Assembly: GCA_900314825.1 (NCBI GenBank)
Contig: OMWS01000014.1
Span: forward strand, 1 to 49,438
Source of the DNA: an uncultured Veillonellaceae bacterium
GTDB taxonomy: Bacteria > Bacillota > Negativicutes > Selenomonadales > Selenomonadaceae
Direction of reading: 5' to 3'
Length of the DNA stretch: 49,438 bases
Numbering within the stretch: the first letter of the stretch is position 1; each line of letters starts with the position of its first letter. The notes beneath the pieces were generated by a model. The model saw nothing but the letters and a program-made list of their open reading frames with translations. It was not told the DNA's origin and ran no database searches. The position numbers were made by a program, and so were the translations under genes. This document shows, one piece after another, positions 39,258 to 47,795 of this stretch.

Positions 39258-39296
39258 AAGAATGCTCCTCTCTGTTCGTGGTTGTATCTCAAAAAG

Positions 39297-40466
39297 TTAT
39301 TCGCTGGCTTGTTCCGCTGCCTCTGGCGGCGGGAACAGCTTCGCGACGCCCTCGCCGATGCCTTGCGTGTCCGGCACCCAGATCGTGTCGTCGCCCTCCG
39401 CAGTCGCGCCCGGCACCATCCAGGTCTCCGGCGCTTCCGCGCTCATGTGGCGCAGCACGTTCGCGAGGTGCGCCGAGTCAAAGATTTCCGCGCTCGTCGC
39501 GACGCGCGTCTGGAGGATCTCGGCGATGGCCGGTAGTTTCGTCACGGTCGCGACCTGCATGACCTGTTCGTAGAGTGCGCGGACGAATTGCTGCTGCCGC
39601 TTCGCGCGGCCGACATCGCCGAGGTCCGTGCCGCGGTAGCGCAGGTATTTCACCGCCTGCTCGCCATCAAGATGCTGATAGCCCTGCTCGAAATGAATCG
39701 AGAGGTCGGCCTCGGGATCGTCGTAGTCCATGTCGCTTTCGACATAGAGGTCGACGCCGCCGAGCACATCGACGAGCTCGGCGAACGTCTTCATATCGAT
39801 CGTCACATACTGATGCACGGACACGCCGAGCAGGTCTTCCGCCGCCCGCACGACGAGTGGCGCGCCGCCCGTCTCATAGAGCGTCGCGATGCGGTTTTCA
39901 TAGCCCGTGCCCGGGAGCGGCACCCACGTATCCCGCGGAATCGTCAGGATGCGCAGCCGCCCCGTGTCGTTCTCGAGGGACAGCATGAGGATCGTGTCCG
40001 CATGCTTCAGCGGCTCGCCATTTGCGTCCACGGCATCCGTGCCGTCCGTCGCGCCGTCATCGACGCCCATGACGAGCACATTCGTGTAACCATCGAAGCG
40101 CGGATTGAGCTCGGGCGCGCGCGCCGCCTGCTTCGCGAGATAGGCGTCATGGCGCACTTGATACTCCGCATAGAGCCCCGAGCCCCAGTGATAGAGGATC
40201 GAGCAGAAAAATCCCACGATGGCAAGCACGATCGTCGCGACAAAGAGAAAGACGAGAAACCGCAAGAACCGCATGCGCTGCTTGTGCTTGAGCGCCTTGC
40301 GCTTGCGCGCGATGTTGTCCTTTGTTGCCGATGCGTCGCCATAACGTTCGCGCCGCTCCGTATCGTCGCCGCTCTCGAAGCGGCGGTAGCGCTCTGAAAT
40401 ATCTGAAACGCGCGAGCGCCCATCCTCGGGGGGACGCGGGCCGCCCGGTCGCCTTGTCCTGCTCAT
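39297..40466 (-). CDS. LCP (LytR-CpsA-Psr) family glycopolymer transferase
   Basis: Encodes 389 residues: a basic cytoplasmic stretch, one membrane segment at about residues 66-91, and an extracytoplasmic LCP domain. The domain shows NVLVMGVDDGATDGTD, HADTILMLSLENDTGRL, the arginine/aspartate motif LRILTIPRDTWVPLPG and VDLYVESDMDYDDPEADL. LCP enzymes attach anionic or capsular polymers to peptidoglycan. Its ATG overlaps the yqeK stop by four bases. The position between yqeK and rsfS is common in Firmicutes. Confidence 0.92.
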   Translation of the reverse strand: MSRTRRPGGPRPPEDGRSRVSDISERYRRFESGDDTERRERYGDASATKDNIARKRKALKHKQRMRFLRFLVFLFVATIVLAIVGFFCSILYHWGSGLYAEYQVRHDAYLAKQAARAPELNPRFDGYTNVLVMGVDDGATDGTDAVDANGEPLKHADTILMLSLENDTGRLRILTIPRDTWVPLPGTGYENRIATLYETGGAPLVVRAAEDLLGVSVHQYVTIDMKTFAELVDVLGGVDLYVESDMDYDDPEADLSIHFEQGYQHLDGEQAVKYLRYRGTDLGDVGRAKRQQQFVRALYEQVMQVATVTKLPAIAEILQTRVATSAEIFDSAHLANVLRHMSAEAPETWMVPGATAEGDDTIWVPDTQGIGEGVAKLFPPPEAAEQASE

Positions 40467-41050
40467 ACCGGCGATGTCACTCCCTTGAGCAGCAATTCAT
40501 TGCGCGCCGAAATCGTGCTCGGATGCAGCATCGTGCCTTTCTGGCAAACGAACTTGATGGACTCCGTCAGGCCGACGAGCAGCATCTCATCGAGGCTCGC
40601 TTCCTGCGATAACTTCCGCAGCATTTCAACTTCCGGATATTCCCGGTTCGGCTCGATCATATCCGCGAACCAGATGATCTTGTCGAGCCGCGTCATCTGC
40701 GGAGCGCCGACCGTATGGCGATAAATGGCCTGGCAGATGGCGTCGTCCTCGACCTCATAGCACTCACGCACACGTGCGGCTCCGAGATATGCATGCAAAA
40801 GGAGCGGCATGGCACGCTCGACGGGGCCGTAAGCGATGTGCCGCTGGTCCGCCTCGGCCATCATCGCATCATTCGGGAACTCTCGTGCGCAGTCATGAAG
40901 GAGTCCTGCGAGCCGAGCCTGCTCCACATCAACGCCGAAACGCTCTGCAAGGAACGCCGCCGTGTCCGCGACGCCGAGCGAATGGCGGAAGCGCGACGGC
41001 TTCAGGCGCGACTCTAAGAGTGCCTTTCGCTGTTCATAACTCATGCTCAT
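40463..41050 (-). CDS. yqeK: Bis(5'-nucleosyl)-tetraphosphatase (symmetrical) YqeK, HD domain
   Basis: Encodes 195 residues with the HD-domain metal ligands in SRFRHSLGVADTAAFLAERF, AGLLHDCAREF and AYLGAARVRECY. YqeK hydrolyses Ap4A to two ADP. The ATG at 41050 overlaps the nadD stop (ATGA), so translation is coupled; the arginine-rich open frame further upstream is a shadow of nadD. IIWFADMIEPNREYPEVEML is a further YqeK motif. Confidence 0.92.
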   Translation of the reverse strand: MSMSYEQRKALLESRLKPSRFRHSLGVADTAAFLAERFGVDVEQARLAGLLHDCAREFPNDAMMAEADQRHIAYGPVERAMPLLLHAYLGAARVRECYEVEDDAICQAIYRHTVGAPQMTRLDKIIWFADMIEPNREYPEVEMLRKLSQEASLDEMLLVGLTESIKFVCQKGTMLHPSTISARNELLLKGVTSPV

Positions 41051-41661
41051 CGGTACAGCCCCTCTTTCGAAATGTAATCGGCAACCGCGTCCGGCACGAT
41101 GTAACGAATCGACGCGCCACGCCGGATGCGCTCGCGAATGTCCGTCGAAGAAATCTCGAGCGCCGGCGTCAGGAGGCGGTGGATATGCTCCTTTGCAAGC
41201 GCGCCGAAACTTCGCGCGAGCCGCGCCTCGTCGAGCGGTACGCCCTCGCGCACGGACACGATGAAATGACAGCGCGCAAGCAAGTCCTCGGCGCGATGCC
41301 ACGTGTCGAGCAAGTTGATGGCATCCGAGCCCGTGATGAAATAAAAATCCGTGCTCGCGCCATACGTTTCCTGAAGTTCCGTGACGGTCAGCCAGCTGTA
41401 GCTCGGCCCCTTGCGGTCAAGCTCCATGCGCGAAACGCGGAAGTATGGGTTCGAGGCCGTCGCAAGCTCCGTCATGATGTAGCGGTGCTCGGGCGTCACC
41501 GTCGCGACGCCGCCCTTGTGCGGCGGCTGCGCGGCAGGGATGAACAGCACTTCGTCAAGCCCGAAACCATCGCGCACATCCTCGGCAAGCACGAGATGCC
41601 CCGTATGGATCGGGTCAAACGTGCCGCCCATGAGTCCGACCTTGCGGCGTGCTGCTGCCAT
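41047..41661 (-). CDS. nadD: Nicotinate-nucleotide adenylyltransferase
   Basis: Encodes 204 residues. NadD makes deamido-NAD from nicotinate mononucleotide. The N-terminal motif KVGLMGGTFDPIHTGHLVLA is the nucleotidyltransferase site, FIPAAQPPHKGG binds substrate and LEISSTDIRERIRRG is the second ATP motif. It overlaps yqeK by four bases. A repeat-filled gap separates it from the small ORF and proA upstream. Confidence 0.97.
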   Translation of the reverse strand: MAAARRKVGLMGGTFDPIHTGHLVLAEDVRDGFGLDEVLFIPAAQPPHKGGVATVTPEHRYIMTELATASNPYFRVSRMELDRKGPSYSWLTVTELQETYGASTDFYFITGSDAINLLDTWHRAEDLLARCHFIVSVREGVPLDEARLARSFGALAKEHIHRLLTPALEISSTDIRERIRRGASIRYIVPDAVADYISKEGLYR

Positions 41662-41720
41662 CGGATTCCCTCTTTTCCTAAACTTTTATAGCTACGAAAC
41701 GCAAAATCCATGCAAACTGC

Positions 41721-41770
41721 AGCCTTCCCCTCAGGGGAAGGGGGACCGCGAAGCGGTGGAAAGGGTCCCC
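41721..41770 (+). repeat. Dispersed palindromic repeat, copy 2
   Basis: CCTTCCCCTCAGGGGAAGG is followed by the inner hairpin ACCGCGAAGCGGT and GGAAAGGGTCCC. The outer frame is like the other copies but the inner hairpin differs. Confidence 0.65.
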
Positions 41771-41887
41771 TGCACGTTTGTCGAATCCGTAAGACGTAAC
41801 TCTTCACGGGTGTGCGCACGAAAAGTTACGAGCACCTGCGCGCACCGGCGACTTCAAAATACTTGCATATTCATCAAAACTACAAGC

Positions 41888-41946
41888 GACCCTCTCCTGG
41901 CGCTGCGCTACGCTCCGCGCCTGTCCTCTCCCTGGGGGAGAGGCAG
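41888..41946 (-). repeat. Dispersed palindromic repeat, copy 3
   Basis: On the minus strand GCCTCTCCCCCAGGGAGAGG is followed by a different inner hairpin (GGCGCGGAGCGTAGCGCAGC region) and AGGAGAGGGTCGC. Confidence 0.65.
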
Positions 41947-41972
41947 CTGTTTTTCCCTCGTCTCTTCGGCTT

Positions 41973-42116
41973 TCAACAAAATACAAATACAAGTACAAGC
42001 ATTACGCCCATAGTTGCACCAATTAAGGCAAGCGCCCGCGCATCATCACGCACATCATGATGTCCATGCGGTGTCGCATAGTACTGACGCAACGTGCGGA
42101 CAATCCCTGTAATCAA
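41973..42116 (-). CDS. Small membrane peptide translationally coupled to proA
   Basis: A 47-residue reading frame starts with TTG (42116-42114) that overlaps the proA stop codon as TTGA, with AAGGA of the proA 3' end about nine bases upstream. It encodes ITGIVRTLRQYYATPHGHHD, a polar half, followed by ALALIGATMGVMLVLVFVFC, one membrane segment. The codon use matches the host. I do not recognise the family. The overlap and the clean division into a polar and a hydrophobic half argue for a real gene. Confidence 0.7.
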   Translation of the reverse strand: MITGIVRTLRQYYATPHGHHDVRDDARALALIGATMGVMLVLVFVFC

Positions 42117-43366
42117 CGCACTTGTCCTTCGCCGTAAATCAAATACTTCGTGCTCGTCAGCGCTTCCAGCCCCATGGGGCCGCGTGCGTGGAGTTTCTGC
42201 GTGCTGATGCCGATTTCTGCGCCGAAGCCGAACTCGAAGCCGTCCGTGAAGCGCGTCGAGGCATTGACGTAGACGGCTGCGGCATCGACTTCGCGCTGGA
42301 AACGGTGCGCGTTTTCGAGGTTTTTCGTCACGATCGTCTCGCTGTGGCCCGTGTTGTATTTGTTGATATGCGCGATGGCCGCGTCGAGGTCCGGCACGAC
42401 CTTGATGGAGAGGATCAGGTCGCCGTACTCCGTGCTCCAGTCCTCTTCCGTCGCTTCCTTCATCTCCGGGCAGATGGCGCGCGCCTTTTCATCTGCACGC
42501 ATCTCGACATGCTTTTCGCCCATGGCCCACGACAATTTTGGCAGGAACTCCGGCGCGATGGCTTCATGGACGAGCAGCGTCTCCATCGCATTGCAGACGG
42601 ACGGATGCGAGGTCTTGGCGTTGATCGCAATGTTAACGGCCATATCGAAATCAGCGGATTCGTCAACGAACGTATGGCAGACGCCCGTGCCCGTCTCGAT
42701 GACCGGCACGCTGCTGTTTTCCACAATATGGCGGATGAGCCCAGCGCCGCCGCGCGGAATGATGAGGTCGAGCAGCCCGCGCATATGCGTCATGGCATCG
42801 ACGGCCTCGCGCTGCGGGAACTCGACGAACTGCAAGAAGCCTTCCGGCGCGCCGGCTTTGACCGCCGCTTTCGCGAGCAGGGACGCAATGGCCGTATTCG
42901 AACGAATGGCGTCGCTGCCACCGCGCAGGATGGTGGCATTGCCCGATTTCAGGCACAGTGCCGTCGCGTCCGCCGTGACATTCGGACGCGCTTCGTAGAT
43001 GATGCCGATGACGCCAATCGGCACGCGGATGCGGCGGATCTCAAGGCCGTTCGGCCGCACGGTGGAGTAATCGCCCTCAAAAATGGGATCCGGCAGCGCC
43101 GCCGTCTGGCGCAGGCCTTCGGCCATCTGCCGGATGCGTCCTTCGTTCAGCATGAGACGGTCGAGATACGAGCGCTTGAGGCCTTTGCCGCGCGCTTCCT
43201 CGAGATCCGCCGCATTCGCTTCGAGGATGAGCTCCGCGCGCTTTTCCAGCGCGTCTGCCATCGCCAGGAGCGCCGCATTCTTCACGCCCGTCGAGAGCAC
43301 GGCGAGCTTCCGCGCAGCCGCTTTCGCCGCCTGCGCTTTCGCCATCATTTCCTGCTGGATATCCAT
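42113..43366 (-). CDS. proA: Glutamate-5-semialdehyde dehydrogenase (gamma-glutamyl phosphate reductase)
   Basis: Encodes 417 residues, full length for ProA, the second enzyme of proline synthesis. Signatures are RRIRVPIGVIGIIYEARPNV, GNATILRGGSDAIRSN, the catalytic cysteine in TGVCHTFVDESAD and the ending GPMGLEALTSTKYLIYGEGQ. The ATG at 43366 follows AGGAG at seven bases; the ATG at 43393 has no ribosome site. It follows proB by 58 bases. Confidence 0.96.
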   Translation of the reverse strand: MDIQQEMMAKAQAAKAAARKLAVLSTGVKNAALLAMADALEKRAELILEANAADLEEARGKGLKRSYLDRLMLNEGRIRQMAEGLRQTAALPDPIFEGDYSTVRPNGLEIRRIRVPIGVIGIIYEARPNVTADATALCLKSGNATILRGGSDAIRSNTAIASLLAKAAVKAGAPEGFLQFVEFPQREAVDAMTHMRGLLDLIIPRGGAGLIRHIVENSSVPVIETGTGVCHTFVDESADFDMAVNIAINAKTSHPSVCNAMETLLVHEAIAPEFLPKLSWAMGEKHVEMRADEKARAICPEMKEATEEDWSTEYGDLILSIKVVPDLDAAIAHINKYNTGHSETIVTKNLENAHRFQREVDAAAVYVNASTRFTDGFEFGFGAEIGISTQKLHARGPMGLEALTSTKYLIYGEGQVR

Positions 43367-43424
43367 CCAATCACTCCTATTCAACCCATTCACCCAAGCG
43401 TTTGAAACCGTTCCAACCGCTTGC

Positions 43425-44588
43425 TCATACCATCAAGACCATGTTGTCACGATGGATGATTTCTTCGTGGAAATTTTCTTGTTGCGTCAAGGCCACTGGG
43501 AAATCCTTCGTCTGGCGTCCCATGAGCTCCGTGAGCTCATCACTGCTATAATTCACGACGCCGCGCGCGATCTCCTGCCCGTCCTTTGTCAATACGCGCA
43601 CCGTGCTGCCGCGGCCGAACGTGCCGTCGACGGCGACGATGCCGGCTGCCAGAAGGCTCGAACCGCATTGCCGCATGGCCTTCTCGCAGCCGCGGTCGAC
43701 GACGAGATCGCCCTCGATGCGCTTGCCGAACGCGATCCAGCTCTTCCGCAGGCGCAAATGGCTTTCCTTCGCGGGGAAAATCGTGCCGATGCGTTTTCCT
43801 GCGAGCACGTCGCGAATCACGTGGTCGCGGGCGCCTGGCGCGATGACCATCGTGACGCCGGCATTCATCGCGACTTTCGCCGCCTCGATCTTCGTCATCA
43901 TGCCGCCCGTGCCCATGGACGAGCCCGCGCCGCCCGCGAGGCGCTCGATGTCCGGCGTGATTTCCGGCACTTCGTCGATGATCTGCGCGTCGGGATGCGT
44001 CGCCGGATTCGATGTATAGAGGCCGTCGATATCCGAAAGGATCACGAGCGCATCCGCATCAACAAGCGTCGCGACCGTCGCCGACAGCTGGTCATTGTCG
44101 CCGATCTTGATCTCATCGACCGTGACGGCATCGTTCTCGTTGACGACAGGGATCGCGCCCATGGCGATCATGGCGCGCAGGGCATCCCGCGAATGGATGT
44201 ACTGGTTGTGGCGCACGGAATTTTCGCGCGTCAAGAGCACTTGCGCCGCGAGCTTGCCATACTCTGCGAAAAACTTTTCGTAGATGTGCATGAGCATGCC
44301 CTGCCCGATGGCCGCGATGGCCTGCCGCTCGGGGATGCCGTCCGGCTTTTCCGTGCGGCCGAGGCGCGAAAGGCCCGCCGCGATCGCGCCGGACGAGACG
44401 AGGATCATTTCCTTGCCCTGGTTCGCCGCGTCGACGAGTCCGCGCACGAGGCGCTCGATGTTGTAAAGATCCATGCGGCCCGGGCCGTAGGCGAGCGTCG
44501 ACGTGCCGACCTTGACGACGATGCGCTTCGCGTCCCGGAGGCTCTGCCGCGTTGCGGACATGTGCGCTTCTGTTCCTGCGTTTTCCAC
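43425..44588 (-). CDS. proB: Glutamate 5-kinase
   Basis: Encodes about 387 residues: an amino-acid kinase domain (RIVVKVGTSTLAYGPGRMDL, MILVSSGAIAAGLSRLGR, IGDNDQLSATVATLVDADAL) and a C-terminal PUA domain (AFGKRIEGDLVVDRGCEKAM). It phosphorylates glutamate, the first and usually proline-inhibited step of proline synthesis. The best start is GTG at 44588 with AAGGA eight bases upstream; ATG at 44561 is possible, giving the more usual N-terminus MSATRQSLRDAKR. Confidence 0.94.
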   Translation of the reverse strand: MENAGTEAHMSATRQSLRDAKRIVVKVGTSTLAYGPGRMDLYNIERLVRGLVDAANQGKEMILVSSGAIAAGLSRLGRTEKPDGIPERQAIAAIGQGMLMHIYEKFFAEYGKLAAQVLLTRENSVRHNQYIHSRDALRAMIAMGAIPVVNENDAVTVDEIKIGDNDQLSATVATLVDADALVILSDIDGLYTSNPATHPDAQIIDEVPEITPDIERLAGGAGSSMGTGGMMTKIEAAKVAMNAGVTMVIAPGARDHVIRDVLAGKRIGTIFPAKESHLRLRKSWIAFGKRIEGDLVVDRGCEKAMRQCGSSLLAAGIVAVDGTFGRGSTVRVLTKDGQEIARGVVNYSSDELTELMGRQTKDFPVALTQQENFHEEIIHRDNMVLMV

Positions 44589-44659
44589 GAGATGCTTCCT
44601 TTCCGGACGATCCACGAATTTATGAGAACACGGTTTCCATGTCTTACTTCAACGCCGCT

Positions 44660-44962
44660 TCACGGCAGCTCGATCTTCGGCTTGTCGAAATTGCGGCGGA
44701 ACAGCAGTCCCGTGTTGCCCTTGATCTGCACGAGGTTCGCGTCGCAGCGCTCGGCGAGCATCGTGATGACGTCTTCCGTCTCTTCGAGGCAGTTGTTCAG
44801 CACGCGCACCTTGATGAGCTCGCGCTTCTTGATGACGTCGCGCGCCGACTGCACGACAGCGGGCGTCACGGCGTCTTTGCCGATCATGACGACGGGTTCG
44901 AGCTTCATGCCCTCAGAGCGCAGGAAGCTCTTCTGCTTGCCCGTCAGCGAATTTTTCAGCAT
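44660..44962 (-). CDS. yhbY: YhbY family ribosome assembly RNA-binding protein
   Basis: A 100-residue CRM-domain protein. SLTGKQKSFLRSEGMKLEPV, VVMIGKDAVTPAVV and VQIKGNTGLLFRRN are the family signatures; GKD in place of the usual GKxG loop is common. It binds pre-50S particles. It lies between obgE and proB. Confidence 0.93.
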   Translation of the reverse strand: MLKNSLTGKQKSFLRSEGMKLEPVVMIGKDAVTPAVVQSARDVIKKRELIKVRVLNNCLEETEDVITMLAERCDANLVQIKGNTGLLFRRNFDKPKIELP

Positions 44963-44990
44963 ATATCGTTCCTTTCAAAATCTGTATCTA

Positions 44991-45095
44991 CGCCTCCCCC
45001 TCTGGGGGAGGTGCCGAGCGAATGCGAGGCGGATAAGCAGACGCTTAGCGCTTCAGCGCTTAGCGGTCGCTTATGCAGCTTGCTGCGGAGGGGCA
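44991..45095 (+). repeat. Dispersed palindromic repeat, copy 4 (long inner part)
   Basis: GCCTCCCCCTCTGGGGGAGG starts the unit and GGAGGGGCACG ends it. The inner part is about 70 bases and contains nested hairpins such as AGCGCTTCAGCGCT. Confidence 0.7.
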
Positions 45096-45146
45096 CGTAG
45101 TTACGAGATTCCCGATTCTATCGAACAGATAGAGAATCAACATCAG

Positions 45147-45197
45147 CCGTTACCCTCTCCGGCCCCTTCGGGGCCACCTCCCCCAAAGGGAGAGGCA
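45147..45197 (-). repeat. Dispersed palindromic repeat, copy 5
   Basis: On the minus strand CCTCTCCCTTTGGGGGAGG is followed by the perfect hairpin GGCCCCGAAGGGGCC and GGAGAGGGTAACGGC. It lies 14 bases past the obgE stop and is the closest match to copy 1. Confidence 0.8.
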
Positions 45198-45210
45198 TGG
45201 ATGGATACAA

Positions 45211-46494
45211 TCACTCCCTATATTCGAATTCCATATCCCCGATATGGACGGTCTGGCCTTCCTTGATGCCGCGTTCCTTCAATTTCTCATCAATGCCCTT
45301 GATGCGCCAGATGTACTGGAAACGGCGCACGGCTTCGTCGTTGTTGAAATTCGTCATGGCGACGAGCTTTTCGAGTGCCTTGCCCGAAACGACGAAATCG
45401 CCCGCATCGTCGCGCGTGATCTCGACGCGTTCTGCTTCGCGTGCCACATCCTCGTCATAGACGACAGCATCTTCCGTCGCTTCCGGCTCTTCGACGTAAT
45501 TGTCGAGCCACTCGCCGACGTAGGAAATCAATTCCTTGAGGCCCTTGTGTGCGGCCGCGGAAATCGCGAAGAACTTCACGCCCTCTTTTTCGGCAAGCGC
45601 CTGCAAGGCTGGCAGATGTTCCTCCGCTTCGGGCAGGTCGATCTTGTTCGCGACAAGGATTTGCGTGCGCTTCGCGATCTTCTCGCTGTACCGCTGCAAT
45701 TCCTTGTTGATCTTGTAATAATCATCCACGGGATCGCGGCCTTCGAGCCCCGAGGCGTCGACGATGTGCAGGATGAGCTTCGTGCGCTCGACATGACGCA
45801 GGAAGTCGTGCCCGAGGCCGACGCCGTCCGCCGCGCCCTCGATGAGGCCGGGGATGTCGGCCATGACGAAGCTTTTTTCATAGTCCGTCTTCACGACGCC
45901 GAGCACCGGCGTGATCGTCGTGAAATGATAGTCGGCGATCTCGGGGCGCGCGGCCGACACCGCCGCCACGAGGCTCGACTTGCCGACGCTCGGATAGCCG
46001 ATAAGGCCGACATCCGCCAGGAGCTTGAGCTCCAAGATCAAGTTCTTCGATTCGCCCGGCTCGCCAAACTCCGCAAACGTCGGTGCGCGGTTCGCCGCAT
46101 TCGCGAACTTCGCATTGCCACGGCCACCACGGCCGCCTTTCGCGACAACGGCCTCCTGCCCGATCTCCGTGAGGTCGGCGATGAGCTCGCCCGTTGCCTC
46201 GTCGCGCACGGTTGTCCCGGGCGGGACTTTCACGATGCACGGTTCGGCGTTCGCGCCATACATATTTTTGATGTCGCCATTTTCGCCATTCGCCGCCTTG
46301 AACTTCCGATGGTAGCGGAAATCGAGGAGCGTATTCATATTCGGATCGACGCGGAAAATCACGTCGCCGCCGCGCCCGCCGTCGCCGCCGGCCGGCCCGC
46401 CTTTCGGCACGAACTTCTCGCGGCGGAACGCTGATTTGCCATGCCCGCCGTCCCCGGCCTTGACGATGACTTTTGTCTTGTCGATGAATTGCAT
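45211..46494 (-). CDS. obgE: GTPase ObgE/CgtA
   Basis: Encodes 427 residues with the three Obg parts: a glycine-rich Obg fold (VKAGDGGHGKSAFRREKFVP), a G domain (GLIGYPSVGKSSLVAAVSAA, DIPGLIEGAADGVGLGHDFL, NKIDLPEA) and the C-terminal OCT domain (RRFQYIWRIKGIDEKLKERG). It works in 50S assembly and stringent control. The ATG at 46494 follows AAGGA; the open frame upstream overlaps rpmA in another frame and is not used. Confidence 0.96.
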   Translation of the reverse strand: MQFIDKTKVIVKAGDGGHGKSAFRREKFVPKGGPAGGDGGRGGDVIFRVDPNMNTLLDFRYHRKFKAANGENGDIKNMYGANAEPCIVKVPPGTTVRDEATGELIADLTEIGQEAVVAKGGRGGRGNAKFANAANRAPTFAEFGEPGESKNLILELKLLADVGLIGYPSVGKSSLVAAVSAARPEIADYHFTTITPVLGVVKTDYEKSFVMADIPGLIEGAADGVGLGHDFLRHVERTKLILHIVDASGLEGRDPVDDYYKINKELQRYSEKIAKRTQILVANKIDLPEAEEHLPALQALAEKEGVKFFAISAAAHKGLKELISYVGEWLDNYVEEPEATEDAVVYDEDVAREAERVEITRDDAGDFVVSGKALEKLVAMTNFNNDEAVRRFQYIWRIKGIDEKLKERGIKEGQTVHIGDMEFEYRE

Positions 46495-46564
46495 AATGTT
46501 ATGTTCCTTATATAAAAAAATACCCACGCCACCGCACGGCAGCGCAGGTATCTCTATTTGGCTG

Positions 46565-46855
46565 TTACATAGCCTCTTCCGCCGTGTAGACGCTGATCTG
46601 GCGGTTGTATTTGCCTTTGCGCTCAATCGCGACCTTGCCGGCCACGAGCGCGAACAGCGTATCGTCCTTGCCGATGCCGACGTTGTGGCCCGGATGGAAA
46701 TGCGTGCCGCGCTGGCGGACGAGGATGCTGCCGGCCGTGACGGTCGTGCCCGCATGCTCTTTGACACCAAGGCGCTTCGACTCGCTGTCGCGGCCGTTGC
46801 GCGTCGAGCTGACGCCTTTCTTATGCGCGAAGCGCTGAAGATCAAACATGAACAT
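46565..46855 (-). CDS. rpmA: Ribosomal protein bL27 with cleavable N-terminal extension
   Basis: Encodes 96 residues. The mature L27 starts at [20 protein letters not shown], and is preceded by the extension MFMFDLQRF, which fits the Firmicute form that must be removed by the protease Prp before ribosome assembly. [20 protein letters not shown] is the conserved core. Prp is encoded just upstream. GAGGTGA precedes the ATG. Confidence 0.96.
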   Translation of the reverse strand: MFMFDLQRFAHKKGVSSTRNGRDSESKRLGVKEHAGTTVTAGSILVRQRGTHFHPGHNVGIGKDDTLFALVAGKVAIERKGKYNRQISVYTAEEAM

Positions 46856-47019
46856 TTGTTTTCACCTCACTCTTCGGAATCGCTGAGGAGGATTCGTTCA
46901 TCCATCTTGCAGCATCTTTTCCGCGCTCTCGGCGTCGACAAATCCTCGACGTAGCTTTCGCTACGACTTGCGGTTTGTCTCCTTGATAGCACGAAAAATC
47001 TACAACAATCTGGACGAAC
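46856..47019 (-). other. Unusual 164-base spacer between prp and rpmA
   Basis: These genes are usually nearly adjacent. The spacer contains the tetraloop hairpin CGTAGCGAAAGCTACG (minus strand, near 46950-46965) and GTCGA/TCGAC pairs. An open frame without a clear ribosome site runs through it and would give RSESYVEDLSTPRARKRCC among others. It may be a mobile palindromic element or a leader controlling rpmA. Confidence 0.4.
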
Positions 47020-47349
47020 TCACCCCCTCATCGATTCCGCTTTGATAATCCGTAGAGCTCTCGGATACGCTTCGGCAATGGCCGTAAGCCCGAGAAGCAT
47101 AGTTTCGAGGATTGCTTCCGTCCGGTCGTCCGGACGTCCCTCGAGCACCATTTGGAGCTTTCCACTCGAGTCTTTCGAGATGACATTTCGATGCAGGTAC
47201 TCCGTGATGCCCAAGAATGCAGAATCCGTGAGAGACGAGACTCCCGCGCAGACGATATCCTCGCCGCGTGGCGCCGTACCGCTGTGGCCTTCGGCGCTGA
47301 ATCCGGTGATCTTCCCGTCCTCTTGTGTCAAAATCGTAATCGTAATCAT
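47020..47349 (-). CDS. prp: Ribosomal-processing cysteine protease Prp
   Basis: Encodes 109 residues of the DUF464/YsxB family. The catalytic histidine is in GFSAEGHSGTAPRGEDIVCA and the catalytic cysteine in the following IVCAGVSSLTDSAF. Prp removes the N-terminal extension of L27. It lies 6 bases after rplU, as in other Firmicutes. Confidence 0.95.
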   Translation of the reverse strand: MITITILTQEDGKITGFSAEGHSGTAPRGEDIVCAGVSSLTDSAFLGITEYLHRNVISKDSSGKLQMVLEGRPDDRTEAILETMLLGLTAIAEAYPRALRIIKAESMRG

Positions 47350-47355
47350 AAAAGA

Positions 47356-47667
47356 TTACGCTTCGATTTTCTCGATGACGACTTTCGTGAACGGCTGGCG
47401 ATGACCCTGGCGGCGACGATAGTTCGACTTCGCCTTGTACTTGAAGATGCGAATTTTCTTGCCTTTACCCTGAGCCTCGACTTTGCCCGTGACTTTCGCG
47501 CCCTCGACGACCGGTTTGCCGACTTTGACGTCCGCATCGTTCACGACCGTCAGGACTTCGTCAAACGTCACTGCTTCGCCTTCTGCGGCAGCGAGCTTCT
47601 CGACCGTGATGACATCACCTTCGGAAACCTTGTACTGCTTGCCGCCCGTTTTGATGATTGCGTACAT
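47356..47667 (-). CDS. rplU: Ribosomal protein bL21
   Basis: Encodes 103 residues, the standard L21 length, starting [20 protein letters not shown]. The ending has the [20 protein letters not shown] core found in L21. It is a 50S component and the first gene of the rplU-prp-rpmA-obgE series. GGGAGGTG lies before the ATG. Confidence 0.97.
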   Translation of the reverse strand: MYAIIKTGGKQYKVSEGDVITVEKLAAAEGEAVTFDEVLTVVNDADVKVGKPVVEGAKVTGKVEAQGKGKKIRIFKYKAKSNYRRRQGHRQPFTKVVIEKIEA

Positions 47668-47795
47668 GAAAACACCTCCCTGTTGATGACTCGCCGACTG
47701 CGGTACGCCAAAGCGTTTTCGAAAACCTCGTCGTGCGGTTGGGGAACGGGCACACGTGCCCGATCAAAGCGCCGTTTTCGCGCTTACATTCGTGA
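47668..47795 (-). ncRNA. Leader RNA of rplU, candidate L21 autoregulatory leader
   Basis: From the predicted start near 47789 to the rplU ATG there are about 120 untranslated bases with a GGGCAC/GTGCCC hairpin (around 47747-47761) and other pairing. Firmicute rplU genes often have an L21 leader that binds the protein; here the match is by position, length and a hairpin only. Confidence 0.45.

Larger units (their letters stand above)
41662..41972. other. Intergenic region with two palindromic repeats
   Basis: No gene is seen in these 311 bases before nadD. They hold two members of the dispersed repeat family in facing orientation (41721-41770 and 41888-41946). Between them is the inverted pair GTAACT/AGTTAC around 41797-41829. 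No clear sigma-A promoter for nadD was found. Confidence 0.6.

Noticed and set aside
46856..47019. A 42-codon gene between prp and rpmA
   Set aside because: An open frame exists but has no ribosome site, and the stretch is dominated by palindromes; left as an unexplained spacer.
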